DNA of 64,000 nucleotides from Symbiodinium natans. Lineage: Eukaryota > Sar > Dinophyceae > Suessiales > Symbiodiniaceae. The DNA lies in assembly GCA_905221605.1 (NCBI GenBank), contig CAJNDS010002665.1:62001-126000 (forward strand), read 5' to 3'. The translations under genes were made by a program, and so were the position numbers. Positions 20,880 through 31,934 of the stretch are shown one piece after another; the stretch's first letter is position 1, and every line of letters starts with the position of its first letter. The notes under the pieces were generated by a model. That model saw nothing but the letters and a program-made list of their open reading frames with translations, was not told where the DNA came from and did no database searches.

Positions 20880-20975
20880 GTTTAGGGTTCAGATTTGTGC
20901 AGGGTAGCGCTGAACCCTAAACCCTACACCCTAAACCCTAAACCCTAAACCCTAAACCCCATCGAGTCCTCAAAG

Positions 20976-21023
20976 CCCTGGGTGCCTGGAATCCTGTGCC
21001 CTCAAGAGTTTCTTGGACTTGGG
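20976..21023 (+). CDS. Candidate exon
   Basis: An island between CCCTAAA (left) and TTTAGGG-like repeats (right) with AAG acceptor. Two frames are open (PWVPGILCPQEFLGL or LGAWNPVPSRVSWTW), so support is weak. Confidence 0.3.
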
Positions 21024-21241
21024 TTTCGGGTTTAGGGTTTAGGGTTTAGGGTTTCGGGTTTAGAGTTTAGGCTTTAGGGTTTAGGGTTCAGGGTTCGGGG
21101 TTTAGGGTTTAGGGTTTAGGTTTTATGGGGCGTGGAGTTGGGTTTAGGTTTTTCGGGGTTTAGGATTTAGGGTGTAGGGCGTCTCGCCGCACAGTAGTAG
21201 GGGCGCGGCATATCACGCCAAGGCACATGTTTCCCATGCAG

Positions 21242-21317
21242 TCCCACAATATTCCCCTCGCTGTGAGCTTTCACAGGCCACCACTCCAAAACCAGTACCT
21301 TTTTGGGGCCTTCCAGG
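21242..21317 (+). CDS. Candidate exon
   Basis: Acceptor CAG (21239-21241) and GT donor at 21318 enclose SHNIPLAVSFHRPPLQNQYL then FGAFQ. Telomere-like repeats are not adjacent. Unidentified. Confidence 0.4.
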
Positions 21318-21934
21318 GTGACCCTCAACACTAAAACCATGGCCGTCGCCTCATTTCAATCGAAGTTCAATGAAACCAAATATTGTAGGGTTCTTAGGGT
21401 TTAGGGTTTAGGGTTTAGGGGGTAGGTACCTAGGGAACCTTGGGGAAAACCTTGGGTTACATACCCCCCTTAAGAACCCTTTAAAAAAAACCGGGTGCCA
21501 AAGCCCTCTACAAACGCCCCCGAGGGTCTCAGGGTCTTAGGGTTAAGGGTTAAGAGTTAAGGGTTTAGGTTTTGGGACCTACACGGTTACTGAAGCGCCA
21601 GAAACGACGAGTAGGCATTGATCAACAAGCTGCGGGCTGTGTTGGCGCACCTCAAACCACAAGCAAGGGATCTTCGCGAGAGACATCTTCCCAACCCTAA
21701 ACCCTAAACCCTAAGCCGTAAACCCCATCTATGGAGCTTTCTCGACCTAAAGGCCTCCAGAACCCCACAAACCCTAATCCCAATGAAGCCTGAATCCCTA
21801 AACCCTAAACTCCTGAAACGTAACCCCCTGCACCGTAAACCCCTCAACCCTGAACCCTAAACACTAAACCCTTCAACCCTGAACACTAACTTAAACCCTA
21901 AGCACCCTAAACCCTAAACCCTAAGCATGAAAAG

Positions 21935-22027
21935 GTACACCTACAAAGATCTCATGAAGTCTTTGGCGCACCAGTCGCCATGGGTTGTGCTCCCATCCAT
22001 TACCGGCGCACTGGGCAAGACTGGAGG
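21935..22027 (+). CDS. Candidate exon (YTYKDLMKSLAHQSPWVVLP)
   Basis: Acceptor AAG ends at 21934; the frame reads YTYKDLMKSLAHQSPWVVLP then SITGALGKTG. The donor is probably GC at 22028. It has a CCCTAAA block upstream and TTTAGGG-like block downstream and reads as ordinary soluble protein. Unidentified. Confidence 0.6.
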
Positions 22028-22115
22028 GCTTTCGGGTTCAGGGTTTAGAATTTAGGGTTGTGGGCCAAGTTGTGGGCCGTGGGGCTTAGGCTTCATTCCC
22101 TCTACTCGTCCACAG

Positions 22116-22148
22116 AATTGTCCCGGGGGGGAGGTGTATGACGGGAGG
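22116..22148 (+). CDS. Candidate short exon (NCPGGEVYDGR)
   Basis: A pyrimidine-rich tract and CAG acceptor precede 11 open codons that end at a GT donor (22149). An inverted-repeat element follows at 22213. Confidence 0.42.
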
Positions 22149-22212
22149 GTGTTTAGGAGGCCAACCCTAAACCATCGACCCGAAACCCCAAAAAAAGACT
22201 TTCAGAAACTTC

Positions 22213-22336
22213 TACTTGGAGGTTCATGGTACTTATAACCTTAATTATAACTCTACTTATAAGCCCCTTAAGCCCCCTAAGTAGGTTATAAGTAGACTTA
22301 TAACTGTGGTTATAAGTACCCATGAACCTCCAAGTA
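22213..22336. repeat. MITE-like element, family 1, near-perfect copy
   Basis: TACTTGGAGGTTCATGGTAC at the left end pairs with the mirror image ending CCAAGTA at the right. The inner arms (CTTATAAG, AGCCCC) are also self-complementary, so the whole 124 bases fold as a hairpin. It is a good type copy. Confidence 0.82.
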
Positions 22337-23174
22337 GGTGGAGCTCACACCGAGGGTCCCTGTTGCCAAAAGACCCCAATACCCTCAACTAAGGAAGGCA
22401 CCTTAAATCATAACAAGGAGTCCGCTGTAATTCTTTCGGTATATTCCTTAATTAAGGCGCATTGGGCTCTTTGGGTATCACGTGGGCTGGATCAAGTCGA
22501 GCCGACAGACAAACATCCTTAAACCGAAGACCTAGATGATTCAGAGTCCAGGCCCCTGAGCCTGAAACCTGAAGCCCTAGATCCTAAACCCACACCCTGA
22601 ACCCTGGACCCTAAACCCGTCGCCCAAAACGACTCCTAACTCGCAAGGTGTAAGTTCTTAACCCTGAACCCTCGGTGCCCCCGAAACCATAGCTCTAAGG
22701 TTTAGGGTTTCGGGTTTAGGGTTTAGGGTGTAGGGTGCTCTAAGCCCCATAAAGCTCACCGGCGAAGGCTCCTGGGGTGGTACCTTTTTCAGGTTGATGT
22801 GGGTGTTTTTGAAATCGGAGGTACTGAGGTACTTTATTTGGGTCCTTATGACAAGTGAATGTTACGATTGTGAGGTCTCTTCTAAGGGCCCCTGATTTTC
22901 GAACCCCCCCCCCGTATACCAGAATCCCGTACAAGGAGGGCCCCCCTTGCCATACCAACTGTAGTTAAGGGACTTAGAACCTAATTTAGGATCCTTCTAA
23001 CCCAATTCGGGGCTCTTATAATTCTACTTATAACTAGGGGGCCCCTCCTTGTAGAAGTGGAACTACATTAGAGCCCGCTGGACTAACCCTAAACCCTAAA
23101 CCCTAAAGAGCCCGCAGGACTAATCCTAACTACAGGCGCGGCGGCCGGCATCTTCCTCCTTGGCTTTTTGTCAG

Positions 23175-23211
23175 GCCGCAGAACTTAAGAATTGTTCTGG
23201 TGGGCCTCTTC
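23175..23211 (+). CDS. Candidate short exon
   Basis: Strong pyrimidine tract and CAG acceptor (ends 23174), GTAGGG donor at 23212, CCCTAAA left and TTTAGGG right. Two frames are open (AAELKNCSGGPL or PQNLRIVLVGLF). Confidence 0.42.
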
Positions 23212-23340
23212 GTAGGGTTTAGGGTTTAGGGTTTAGGGTTTAGGGTTTAGGATTTAGGATTTAGGGTTTAGGGTTGCATGGGGGTTTCCCAATAACGGTT
23301 CAGCTTTCTTCTTCGACCCTCCAGGGGCTGCAATGACCCA

Positions 23341-24315
23341 CTCGTGTTGCCTTGCCAAGAAGCTTTAAAGAACTGGTTCTTAGTAGAGAATGAGGGAATG
23401 AGGGTACCATAGGTACCATACATACTACTATATACTCCCCTAAAGGGTATATGTAGGGCCCTGATTCCCTCATTCCACTAAGAACCAGGTGGTTTAGGGG
23501 CAGGGTGGCGGAGGGGCGTGGTGGGGGGGAAGTGTGAGGGGTAACGTTGGGGGGTTGGGGGGGGGGGGGGGGGGTGTTGGATGCTCTTTAATGGCATGTG
23601 TTTTTGCTCAGTTTAGGGAATACTCTCCGATGTGTATATAGGATCTTTGGAATGGGGTTTCGGCCTCAGTCATTGACGTAAGCCTTAAACGAATTATGTT
23701 CAGGAATAGGGTTTAGTCTCACTTGTTTCGAGAATTTCTTCGAGAGGTTCCGTAATGGACCAAGGAAGTTCTTTAATGGTTAGGGACGTGCTTCAGTCCT
23801 TAGGGCAAGTATGCGGTGGTTAGGTAAACTGGTTAGGTAAACTTTTGAACGTTTAGGAATCACCTTCGCCAACAATGCTTAGGAATTAAGCATTTAGAGA
23901 TTAGTTTTTGGAATAGTGTGTTGGGATATCATTTTGGCAAGTTCGTCAGTGTCATTGGCACTTCTTAAGGGACATTCTTCATTAGGAGGGAAGTTCGGTG
24001 AAGGTTTGTTTGGAAATTCTTTAATTGCATTCTGTCATGTTTACGCAACTTTATAAATGTTCCAGAGTAGGGTTCCAGCCCAAACCTAGAACTTTTGGAA
24101 TAGGGCACAGGCACGAACATGAACAAGGCCTGTCAGGAAAGGTTTAGGAGTATATGGCAGACGAGCACGCCCAGGAGCGTCCCGAACTACACCCTCAACC
24201 CTGGACCCTGAACCCTAAACCCTAAACCCTAAACCCTAAACCCTGTGCCCCACAACCCCTAAACCCTAAACCCTAAACCCTAAACCCTAAACCCTAAACC
24301 CTAAACCCCTTCAAT
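23341..24315. other. Stretch without a supported gene
   Basis: Contains a weak exon candidate at 23325-23370 (GCNDPLVLPCQEALKNW), the family 5 element, a G tract (about 23559-23573) and about 500 bases of unique AT-richer sequence with TTTAGG-like fragments, then CCCTAAA arrays from 24200. No convincing coding segment seen. Confidence 0.5.
23368..23492. repeat. MITE-like element, family 5
   Basis: ACTGGTTCTTAGTAGAGAAT left and ATTCCACTAAGAACCAG right, with a central TATGTAGGGCCC. Confidence 0.75.
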
Positions 24316-24325
24316 GCTTCCAAAG

Positions 24326-24411
24326 GTGGTCTCGCCGAGTTCGGCGGGGAGCGGGCCGTGCAGCGAATCCGGCGGATAAGGGACTACAGGCTCGACTCAA
24401 GCTGGCTGAGG
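24326..24411 (+). CDS. Candidate exon (GLAEFGGERAVQRIRRIRDY)
   Basis: Acceptor AAG ends at 24325, GT donor at 24412 in a TTTAGGG block; CCCTAAA block upstream. Open frame GLAEFGGERAVQRIRRIRDY then RLDSSWL. A basic amphipathic segment; no family recognised. Confidence 0.55.
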
Positions 24412-24916
24412 GTTTAGGCTTTAGGGTTTAGGGTTTAGGGTTTAGGGTTCAGGGTTCAGGGTTCAGGGTTCAGGGTTCAGGGTTTAGGGTTTGGGGTTTG
24501 GGGTTTGGGGTCCGGGCCTAGGGTTTACCTGAAGGCTTTCATGTAGTTCCTTTTTGGCTTAGTCATACGGGGATTCACTAGTCTACCACCCGAAGAAGGT
24601 ACGACACAACAGCCTTTAGCTAGGGTTTATAGGGTCCAGGGTTAGGGTTGAGTGTTGTTTTGAGGGTGGGGCGGGGGGGCCTGCAAGACCCAAAGCCCTA
24701 CCTGAATAGCCCAAGAGCCACCATACTCTGAGAGTTTGTGTTTGAACGCCTCTTGGAGCCTACAATAAAATTCAAGTTCGTTTTCTCATGGAAGACCTAA
24801 ACGTTCCCCTGTATATTAACAGTCCCTAGTAATTAGGGATTCTGGTACCCCCTAAACCCTAAACCCTAAACCCTAAACCCTAAACCCTACTCTAAATCCT
24901 GGACCCACACGCGCAG

Positions 24917-24975
24917 GCGACAAGAGGAGGAGGTCTTCAAGCGCGCCTATTCCTTGCCCGTCACTTTCATTGAAA
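24917..24975 (+). CDS. Candidate exon (RQEEEVFKRAYSLPVTFIE)
   Basis: Acceptor CAG ends at 24916, GT donor at 24976, flanked by CCCTAAA left and TTTAGGG right. Single convincing frame RQEEEVFKRAYSLPVTFIE. Unidentified. Confidence 0.62.
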
Positions 24976-25465
24976 GTGTTTGGTTCAGGGTTTAGGGCTT
25001 AGAGTTGCGATTCCGAGAATCTCTATTGCTGTGAGTAACACTGAGTAGGCGTCAATGAAAAAGAGCTTGCATTGTTGTTTTTGCCTAGGGGGTGCTGACG
25101 AGGATCATCTAGCATGATGGCGAGGAGGGTGGGCGCAGACTTCTTCTCAGAGGCGTCTATGCTTGTTGGTGCGACACGTGTTCTGCGTGGCTGGTAATTA
25201 CCTGGAGGCTCTAAGGTAGTTACTTTTCGGTTTAGTTATAGGGAACCCCAGTATACCACCTAAAAAACCCTAAACCTTAGAACTACAAACAAGCCTTGAG
25301 GCAAGTTTAATCTCGCCTCAATGAGCTGTGGAAGCCAGTGCGGGCGACGCTTCCTCCAAACCTTCAACCCTAAATCCCCCTTAAACCCTGCAGGCACACA
25401 CAAGACCCTAAACCCTAAACCCTAAACCCTAAACCCTAAACCCTAAACCCCCAACTGCGCCCCAG

Positions 25466-25504
25466 GACATGGCCTCGCCATTGATGACCGGCACACAGTC
25501 CCTG
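25466..25504 (+). CDS. Candidate exon with consensus donor
   Basis: Acceptor CAG (25463-25465), 13 codons DMASPLMTGTQSL, then a perfect GTAAGT donor at 25505. CCCTAAA left, TTTAGGG right. Ends in phase 0. Confidence 0.65.
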
Positions 25505-25544
25505 GTAAGTGATCAGCCCGCGCGCGGCTTTCGGACCAGGCGGT

Positions 25545-25657
25545 GCAGGGTTTAGGGTTTAGGGTTTAGGGTTTAGGGTTTAGGGTTTAGGGTTTGGGGT
25601 TTGGGGTTTGGGGTTTAGGGTTTAGGGTTTAGGGTTTAGGGTTTAGGGTTTAGGGTT
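25545..25657 (+). repeat. TTTAGGG array, paired with CCCTAAA at 25758-25860
   Basis: About 16 units with TTTGGGG variants. Together with the opposite array 100 bases later it forms a long potential stem with a 100-base loop. Confidence 0.9.
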
Positions 25658-25924
25658 GGGGAAGAAGAAGCTTTGAGTGCCCTTACTTCCTTCCTTTTGG
25701 GGAGTTTAGGAGCCCGCATAACCTAGGATTTGATTCGAAACGAGACCCTCAATGAAGGGCCCTAAACCCTAAACCCTAAACCCTAAACCCTAAACCCTAA
25801 ACCCTAAACCCTAAACCCTAAACCCTAACCCTAAACCCTAAACCCTAAACCCTAAACCCCCCTAAGTTCCCTGGTAGAGAGGTAGAAGGCGCGAGGATGA
25901 ACTGAGAGTTCGTAAGCCCCCCCA

Positions 25925-26121
25925 TACTTGGGGGTTCATGGTACTTATTAACCAACTACAACTGTACTTATAACGGTACTTAGAGCCATATTAGGGCACT
26001 TCAGGGGCTTATAAGCTAAACCCTCAACCCTAAACCCTAAGCCCTAAGCCCTAAACCCTAAACCCTAAACCCTAAACCCCGTACAGTTATAAGTGGTTAA
26101 TAAGTACCATGATCCTCCAGG
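25925..26121. repeat. MITE-like family 1 copy with telomere-like insert
   Basis: The left arm TACTTGGGGGTTCATGGTAC and right arm AAGTACCATGATCCTCCAG are separated by a block of about 60 bases of CCCTAAA repeat (26016-26080) that other copies lack. Confidence 0.75.
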
Positions 26122-26173
26122 TGCCCCTAACGTCCTTAACCCTCAGCAGCCCTCGGAGCCTTGACCCCAAACC

Positions 26174-26334
26174 TAAACCCTTAAACCCTTAAACCCTTAA
26201 TCCCTTAAACCCTTAAACCCTTAAAACCCTTAAACCCCTTAAACCTTAAACCCTTAAACCCTTAAACCCCTTAAACCCTTAAACCCCTTAAACCCTTAAA
26301 ACCCTTAACGCCCTTAAAGCCCTTAAACCCTAAA
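26174..26334 (-). repeat. Variant array (CCCTTAAA)
   Basis: About 18 units of an 8-base variant, with occasional extra A or C. It lies in the CCCTAAA-arm position before the candidate exon at 26381. Confidence 0.88.
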
Positions 26335-26380
26335 CCCCCTAAGGTCCCCGATAAGGGTCCCTCCTGGATCTCTGGGTCAG

Positions 26381-26441
26381 GCAAAGTTTCCTTATGGACT
26401 TCGTGAAAGGCGTGCCGCAGGGTGCTGGCGGCCAGAGCTGA
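26381..26441 (+). CDS. Candidate exon
   Basis: Acceptor CAG ends at 26380. Phase 0 from the 25466 exon reads AKFPYGLRERRAAGCWRPEL; another frame, QSFLMDFVKGVPQGAGGQS, also looks coding. The 3' boundary is not fixed, and an inverted-repeat element starts at 26459. Confidence 0.42.
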
Positions 26442-26458
26442 CGGCTAGCAAAGCTTTA

Positions 26459-26653
26459 GTACTTGGAGGTTCATGGTACCTATTAATTCAAATGTGAACC
26501 GTACTTACAACCCGATGAAAACCAAGCTAGGGCACTTAAGGGGGCCTGATAAGTGGGTTGTAAGTGCAGTTATAGCTGGGTTATATCCCTAAACCCTAGC
26601 CCTAAATCCTACACCCTAAACCTTAATTCGATAAGTACCATGAGCCTCCAAGT
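26459..26653. repeat. MITE-like family 1 copy with telomere-like insert
   Basis: The left arm TACTTGGAGGTTCATGGTAC and right arm CATGAGCCTCCAAGTA are intact, but degenerate CCCTAAA repeat (about 26586-26625) splits the right side. Confidence 0.72.
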
Positions 26654-26654
26654 A

Positions 26655-28330
26655 GCAGAGTTTTAGTGTGGTTTAGGGTTCAGGGTTTAGGTTTCGAGCT
26701 TGGGGCTTAAGTTGGAGCTAGAATCCTAAACCTTCAACCCTTAAACCTTAAACCCTGAACCCCAAACCCGGAACCCTAGGCAACATAGGATTTTGGGATT
26801 TGGGCGTAGGGCAATTTGGAGCTGCAAATTTAGGGGTTAGAGGCTCAACATTCTGAGGCCCCCAAACCGCCCATGACTCTTCGGAAACCTTCCAAGAGAG
26901 GTGTAGGGTTAGGGTGAAGGGTGTAGGGTTTGGCGTTGGCGGTTTAGGGTTGGTTGGGGTTAGCCGCTAAACCATAGACCCTGGAGCTCTGAAGCACTAA
27001 AATGTAAACCCTAAACCCTTAATCCCCTAGTTAAAGCCTTAAAATCCGCCTAAGCCTTGTATAAACCCCTGAACTTGACAATCTCTGCAAGCCGTCTAAG
27101 CCCTAGAGACCCTACAAACCTGAAGAGCCCTGTACACCCCCATAAACCCTGCAAGCGCTATTTTTGGGTTTAGGGTAGTCCTCGCACTGAAATCGAGAAA
27201 ACCCTAAACCCTTAAAGCCTAGTGACAATTTAATGCCGATCCCCTTAAGTGTGTTTAGTATACGAAAGGCCTAAACTTAAAGACAGGGTTTGGTGTTCGG
27301 GGGGGGTCTAGGATGTAGGGGCCTAAACACGAAAGCCTCAACTGAAGGACCGCATCCGTCTTTCGGACCTCATCGATTTGACTACGCAGAAAAAGAGGGC
27401 CCCGCTACAGGTTCTGGAGGTTTTGGGTATTTAAGGGGGGTTTGGGTTCTTTTCAAGTGGACGGTTTTCCAAATTCCGAACTTCTGCATGGGGTACACCC
27501 CATGTAAGCGTATATCCCCTGCGTCCCTGGTGTGTAAACCCTCCGGGCTCGGGGTTAGGGTTCAGGGGTTTGGGGTGTTTGCCTCAGCAAAGAGAAGCTG
27601 TGTCGTTCTGCGATGCGTGTTTCTTTTGCGCTTTTCCCTGACCGTGCGCTGGATAGTGTACTGCTCTTAACCAGCAATCTCTCGAACTTCTACATGGAGG
27701 TTCATGGTACTTACTAACCACTCGGTGGCGGATTCTGGGCTTTCTGGTTCAGAAGACTTCGGGGTGAGGGCTTAGCGTTTAGCGTCTGGCGTTTAGGGTT
27801 TAGGGTTTCCTAAACCCTAAACGCTAAACCCTAAACCCTAAACCCTAAGCCCTAAACCCTAAACCCTAGGGATCCCTAGACTCGACCCCCAACACCCTCT
27901 TTAAAGACCCAACCCTCTGTAACCTTTACTCCCCTACCTCGACCCCTCCAAGTGCCCCAGGAGGATGCCCTGCATACCCCCCATTGAGGTACTTAGGCCC
28001 TTATAAAGGGGTATAGGGTATAGGGTTTAGGGTTTAGGGTTTAGGGTTTAGGGTTTAGGGTTTAGGGTTTGGGCTTAGGGTTGAGGGTTGAGGGTTGAGG
28101 GTTGGTGCTTTCTAAGGGTAGTTCGACGGGCCCTCAATATGGTCCCTTGCCTCCTTCTAAGGGTTCTGAAGTATGGGCCCTTGGGTTGTACAAAAAGGGG
28201 TACAGTACATAAGGGGTCACCTTGTTAAGGGCCCATACTAAGGGATGTAACTACCCCAAGATACTTGGGGGGGGCTCTAAGCCCTCAACCCTAAGCCCTA
28301 AACCCTAAACCGTAAACCTGTAGGCCTTTC
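26655..28330. other. Stretch without a supported gene
   Basis: Degenerate telomere-like repeats, a 126-codon ORF (27290-27670) with no recognisable protein features, a family 1 arm at about 27690 and the family 2 element at 28105. No exon with good borders seen. Confidence 0.45.
28105..28262. repeat. MITE-like element, family 2
   Basis: Centre GTATGGGCCCTTGGGTTGTA with the complement GGGCCCATAC about 75 bases later. Confidence 0.6.
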
Positions 28331-28340
28331 GCGAGCCCAG

Positions 28341-28397
28341 GTCAGCATTCCATCCCGAACTCCTGCGCGCCGGTGACCTTCACCGAGTGCCTCGCAT
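28341..28397 (+). CDS. Candidate exon
   Basis: Acceptor CAG ends at 28340, CCCTAAA left and TTTAGGG right. Two frames are plausible: SAFHPELLRAGDLHRVPRMK or QHSIPNSCAPVTFTECLA. The donor is not fixed. Confidence 0.45.
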
Positions 28398-28487
28398 GAA
28401 GTGAACCCACCGGTTAGGGTTTAGGTTTAATCAGGGTGAAGGGTTCAGGGAATTAGGAACCCTAAAAGCCCCCCCCCCCACCCCCTA

Positions 28488-28552
28488 CATATATATATAT
28501 ATATATATATTCATATTCATATTTATATTTATGTATATATATATATATGTAT
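28488..28552. repeat. AT-rich microsatellite followed by CT repeat
   Basis: TATATA runs followed by TCTCTCTGTCTCTC. Confidence 0.85.
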
Positions 28553-29039
28553 TTCTCTCTCTGTCTCTCTCTACAAATGGATGAGGGTATGTAAGGGACC
28601 GAACCCCCTCCTTCCCGACGACGAAAAAGCAGGTTTGGAGTCTCGAGTGATACGTTTCAGTCCGTTTTTCCTCCCTCGGGGGGGAGGGGGGGGGGGGGTT
28701 CCAGGTTGCCTTTATGGTACCCTGTTTGGTTCTTCGAGTTTAATTAGGATAGGGTTTAGGGTTCAGGGTATCGGGTTTAGGGTTCAGGGTTTAGGGTTTA
28801 GGGTTGAGGGTTCAGGGTTTAGGGTTTAGGGTTTAGGGTTCAGGGTTCAGGGTTTAGGGTTCAGAGTGAACCCAGATGCCCCAAGCTCCGAACCAGTTTA
28901 GGGTTTAGGGTTTAGGGTTGAGGGTTGAGGGTTTAGGTTGAGACTCAGGTGGGATCCTCTACCAACGTGCACACCGCTGTGTACTATGGACATGCTGAGG
29001 CGGGGCTTCCCTAAGCCCAAGCAACAAACTTTAAACCCT

Positions 29040-29252
29040 AAGTCCTGAACCCCTAACCCTAAACCCTACGCCCTAAACCCCAAACCCTAAACCCTAGACC
29101 CTAAACCCTAAACCCTAAACCCTAAACTCTAAACCTTAAACACTAAACCCTAAACCCTAAACCCTAAACCCTAAACCCTAAACCCTAAACCCTAAACCCT
29201 AAACCCTAAACCCTAAACCCTAAACCCTAAACCCCAAACCCTTACCTAGGGT
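29040..29252 (-). repeat. CCCTAAA array
   Basis: About 28 units, mostly perfect after 29130. Confidence 0.9.
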
Positions 29253-29569
29253 TTGGCGACCAAAGTATTTTGCGGTCCAGGAGCTTGCGGTCTTAGGGCA
29301 AAGGGCTCGCGTGCCAAAGGGGTCGGAGTAGCGGATTTTAGGGTTTAGGGTTTAGGGTTTAGGGTGTAGGGTTTAGGGTTTAGGGTCAGCAATCCTTATG
29401 TATCTTGGGTGTAGGGTTCAAGGTTTACAGTTTGGGGTTTAGGGTTTAGGGTTTAGGGTTCAACCCCAGCCCCCCATCTCACCCCTTACCCCCTCACCCC
29501 CCCCACCCAAGAGGGAAGCATTGTGGGCAAAAGCAAATCCTGAAGCTAAGTGCTCCGTAGACCACGCAG

Positions 29570-29606
29570 GCCATGCCCAACAGAGCTTATAAGGAAGAAC
29601 CGGAAG
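29570..29606 (+). CDS. Candidate short exon (AMPNRAYKEEPE)
   Basis: Acceptor CAG ends at 29569, GT donor at 29607, 12 open codons. No repeat block directly upstream. Unidentified. Confidence 0.38.
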
Positions 29607-29607
29607 G

Positions 29608-30930
29608 TCTTGCCGAGATGTACATGTATAATATTTAGCTCCTGCACTCCCAACCCCTTAGCCCTATATCCTAAAAACCTAAAACCCTAAAAGCCTTAAA
29701 ACCGTAAACAAAAACCTAACAACCCTAAAAGCCTGAGAACCCAACAACCCTTAACAAAACCAAAAACCCTAAATGCCCTAAGAACCTGAAACCCTAAAAA
29801 AAAGCCAGAAAGCCCTAAGAACCCAGAAACCCTAAAGCAATACAAAAAAACCTAAGAACCCTAAAGCCCTAAGACCCTAGACACCGTCTCATCGTGCAGG
29901 GGCAGACCCCACTTGATCATCGATCCAAGCTGCGAGACTTGCATCGCTGGGCAGGAGGGCTTTTTTTGCGTGAATTAGGGTTTTGGGAGTTTAATACTTG
30001 TTGTGAGAAAGCTTCAGGCTTTTACGGTTAGGGGTTTAGGGTTCTGTGGTTTAGAGTTTGCCGGGGTTCGGTTTGTTAAATTGTGAGAAAGGTTCAGGTC
30101 ATTTTCGGGAAGGGGGGGCGGGGGGTAGGGGTTCTGTTTTGCCGTAAGGGTTTCAGGGCTTTGGGCTTTGTTGGGATCCTAGGGTCCTGGGTTTTAGAAG
30201 GTTTTAGAATTTTAGATGGTTTTGAAGCACTTTGGATTTTACAGCAACATCTTCACGGTTGCCGGCGAGGAACCTGACATCCTACCCCTAGGCCCTAAAC
30301 CCCAAAAAGCCCAAACAACAAACACAAAAAAGCCCTCAAAGCCTTGAGAACCGAAAACCCAACAAACCCTCAAAGCCCTAAGAACCTCAAAACCCTAAAA
30401 TGCCCTAAAAACCTTAAGAAAACCCGTAACAAAGCTAATGCCGTAAAAAACAACCCCAGAAACCGAAAACAAACCCGAAACAGCCCAACAAAAAACGCTC
30501 TGAGCGGGTGGAGCGGTGCCGAGCCAGCACCGGGATTCAGCAACGGGCCCAACAAGGGTTTAGGGTTTAGGGTTCAGGAGTTCAGGGCTCAGGGTTCAGG
30601 GTTCAGGGTTTAGGGTTTAGGGTTTAGGGTTGAGGGTTTAGGGACGATACTTCAGAAAACCCCTGGCAAACCATGAATGAACCCTAAGCCCCCATCTGAC
30701 GGACTCCACCCCCAAATCCCGAAAGCCCCAAACCTTAAACCCTTAAACTTACACTCCCTTAACCCTAAACCCCGATCCTTTCGGTTTCAGCTTCTTGATT
30801 GGGTGCATCAGTTCATTGCGTTGAGGTTCTAGACAGGCTTGAGGGTTTCGGGCCTGGCGTTTATTGAGTTTAGGGCTTATAAGGAAAACCACAGCTTGAA
30901 TGGCTAGGGTTTGAGTTTTGGACCGTGCGG
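29608..30930. other. Degenerate telomere-like repeats
   Basis: Apart from the exon candidate at 29900, this holds strongly degenerate CCCTAAA-derived sequence (29650-29880 and 30290-30480) with many AAAACCC and AAGCCC variants. It looks like an old, decayed array. Confidence 0.55.
29900..29954 (+). CDS. Candidate Cys-module exon 1 (PSCETCIAGQ)
   Basis: Acceptor CAG ends at 29899, GA donor at 29955. The frame GRPHLIIDPSCETCIAGQ is chosen over another open frame because C-x2-C-x-A-G-Q recurs in the exons at 44810 and 49393. Likely part of a cysteine-rich, perhaps extracellular, protein; this is inference. Confidence 0.55.
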
Positions 30931-30933
30931 GAG

Positions 30934-30997
30934 GACTGCATCTGCACCGTTCAGTGCCAAGATGGCTTCCCCCGCCATGGAGGAGGCCGGGTCACAG
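30934..30997 (+). CDS. Candidate Cys-rich exon (DCICTVQCQDGFP)
   Basis: AG at 30932-30933 and GC donor at 30998; frame DCICTVQCQDGFPRHGGGRV then T. The C-x-C-x3-C spacing resembles the other Cys-rich exons. No CCCTAAA arm upstream. Confidence 0.5.
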
Positions 30998-31576
30998 GCC
31001 GTGAACGGCTAGGATTTCGGGTTCAAGGGTTTCGGGCTTCGAGTGCAAAGGGAAGTAGTGGGGATGAGAAGAATTATCTTACTACTTCTCAAAACCGTGG
31101 GGAGGGGCTTAGAGGTGGGGTGCCTGCCTTGTGGCTACCCAGACACCTACGGCCCGAGCGGCACATAGGAAAGTAAGAGTTAGGTATGTAGAACGCTTTC
31201 AGGGATTTTGCGGGGAGTTGTGTTGCCCCACTCCTCTAGAAGAACCATTGAGTGAACATAACTAGCATATGTAAACAACTCGGGCAGCCCCCAAGAAAGT
31301 ATAGAGGTTTCCATGACGTGCGCCTCCGTTTGCCTTGCTGACCCTAAGCTCCTCGGAGAATCGCAACATCGGTTTTGGGTTAGATTTTAGGGTTTTGGGT
31401 TTACCCAGGGTCCTTACGGGAAGGAACACGCAAGGTTTCTCTTAAGCTACTGAGCCCTGGACCTTACACCCTAGACTATACACCCAAGCTAAACCCTAAA
31501 CCCTAAACCCCTAAACCCGAAACCCTAAACCCTAAACCCTAAACCCTAAACCCTAAACCCTCCGTCCTCGGCTTAG

Positions 31577-31670
31577 GTGCCGAGGGGGCACGCAGCTGCA
31601 CGCCGGATGATCTCAGCCTCGGCACGCCTCCCGTGTGCCGTGCGGCAAAAGCCGCCGCCTCGTCTTTCCG
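31577..31670 (+). CDS. Candidate exon (AEGARSCTPDDLSLGTPPVC)
   Basis: Acceptor TAG (31574-31576) follows a CCCTAAA block; the frame reads AEGARSCTPDDLSLGTPPVC then RAAKAAASSF. A GA donor at 31671 is possible. Two Cys residues; no family recognised. Confidence 0.52.
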
Positions 31671-31889
31671 GATCAGGGACCTCAGGGACTCAAAAAAGTA
31701 AACCCTGAAGCTTAAACCCGAAGTGGTTTAGGGTTTAGGCTTTAGGGTTTAGGGTTTAGGGTTTAGGGTTTAGGGTGTAGGATATTAGCGTTTAGGGTTC
31801 AGGGGTTTGTGGTTTAGGGCCCCCGACTAATCGCCTAAAGCCTCAAACACAGGAGGCCCCCCCTAAGGTATATAGTTTCATGGGCGCAG

Positions 31890-31934
31890 CTACGTACCTG
31901 GAGAACTACGCGGCGTTCATGGCCAACCCGAGCG
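31890..31934 (+). CDS. Candidate short exon (TYLENYAAFMANPS)
   Basis: Acceptor CAG ends at 31889, GT donor at 31935, frame TYLENYAAFMANPS. It sits next to an inverted-repeat element (31940-32010). Confidence 0.45.

Noticed and set aside
21615-21690. Possible exon ALINKLRAVLAHLKPQARDL
   Set aside because: Attractive frame after a TAG, but it has TTTAGGG on its left and CCCTAAA on its right, the intron-interior arrangement, and no donor before the repeats. Kept only as a note.
27290-27670. 126-codon ORF
   Set aside because: Built partly from TTTAGGG-derived codons; no acceptor, domain or conserved pattern seen.
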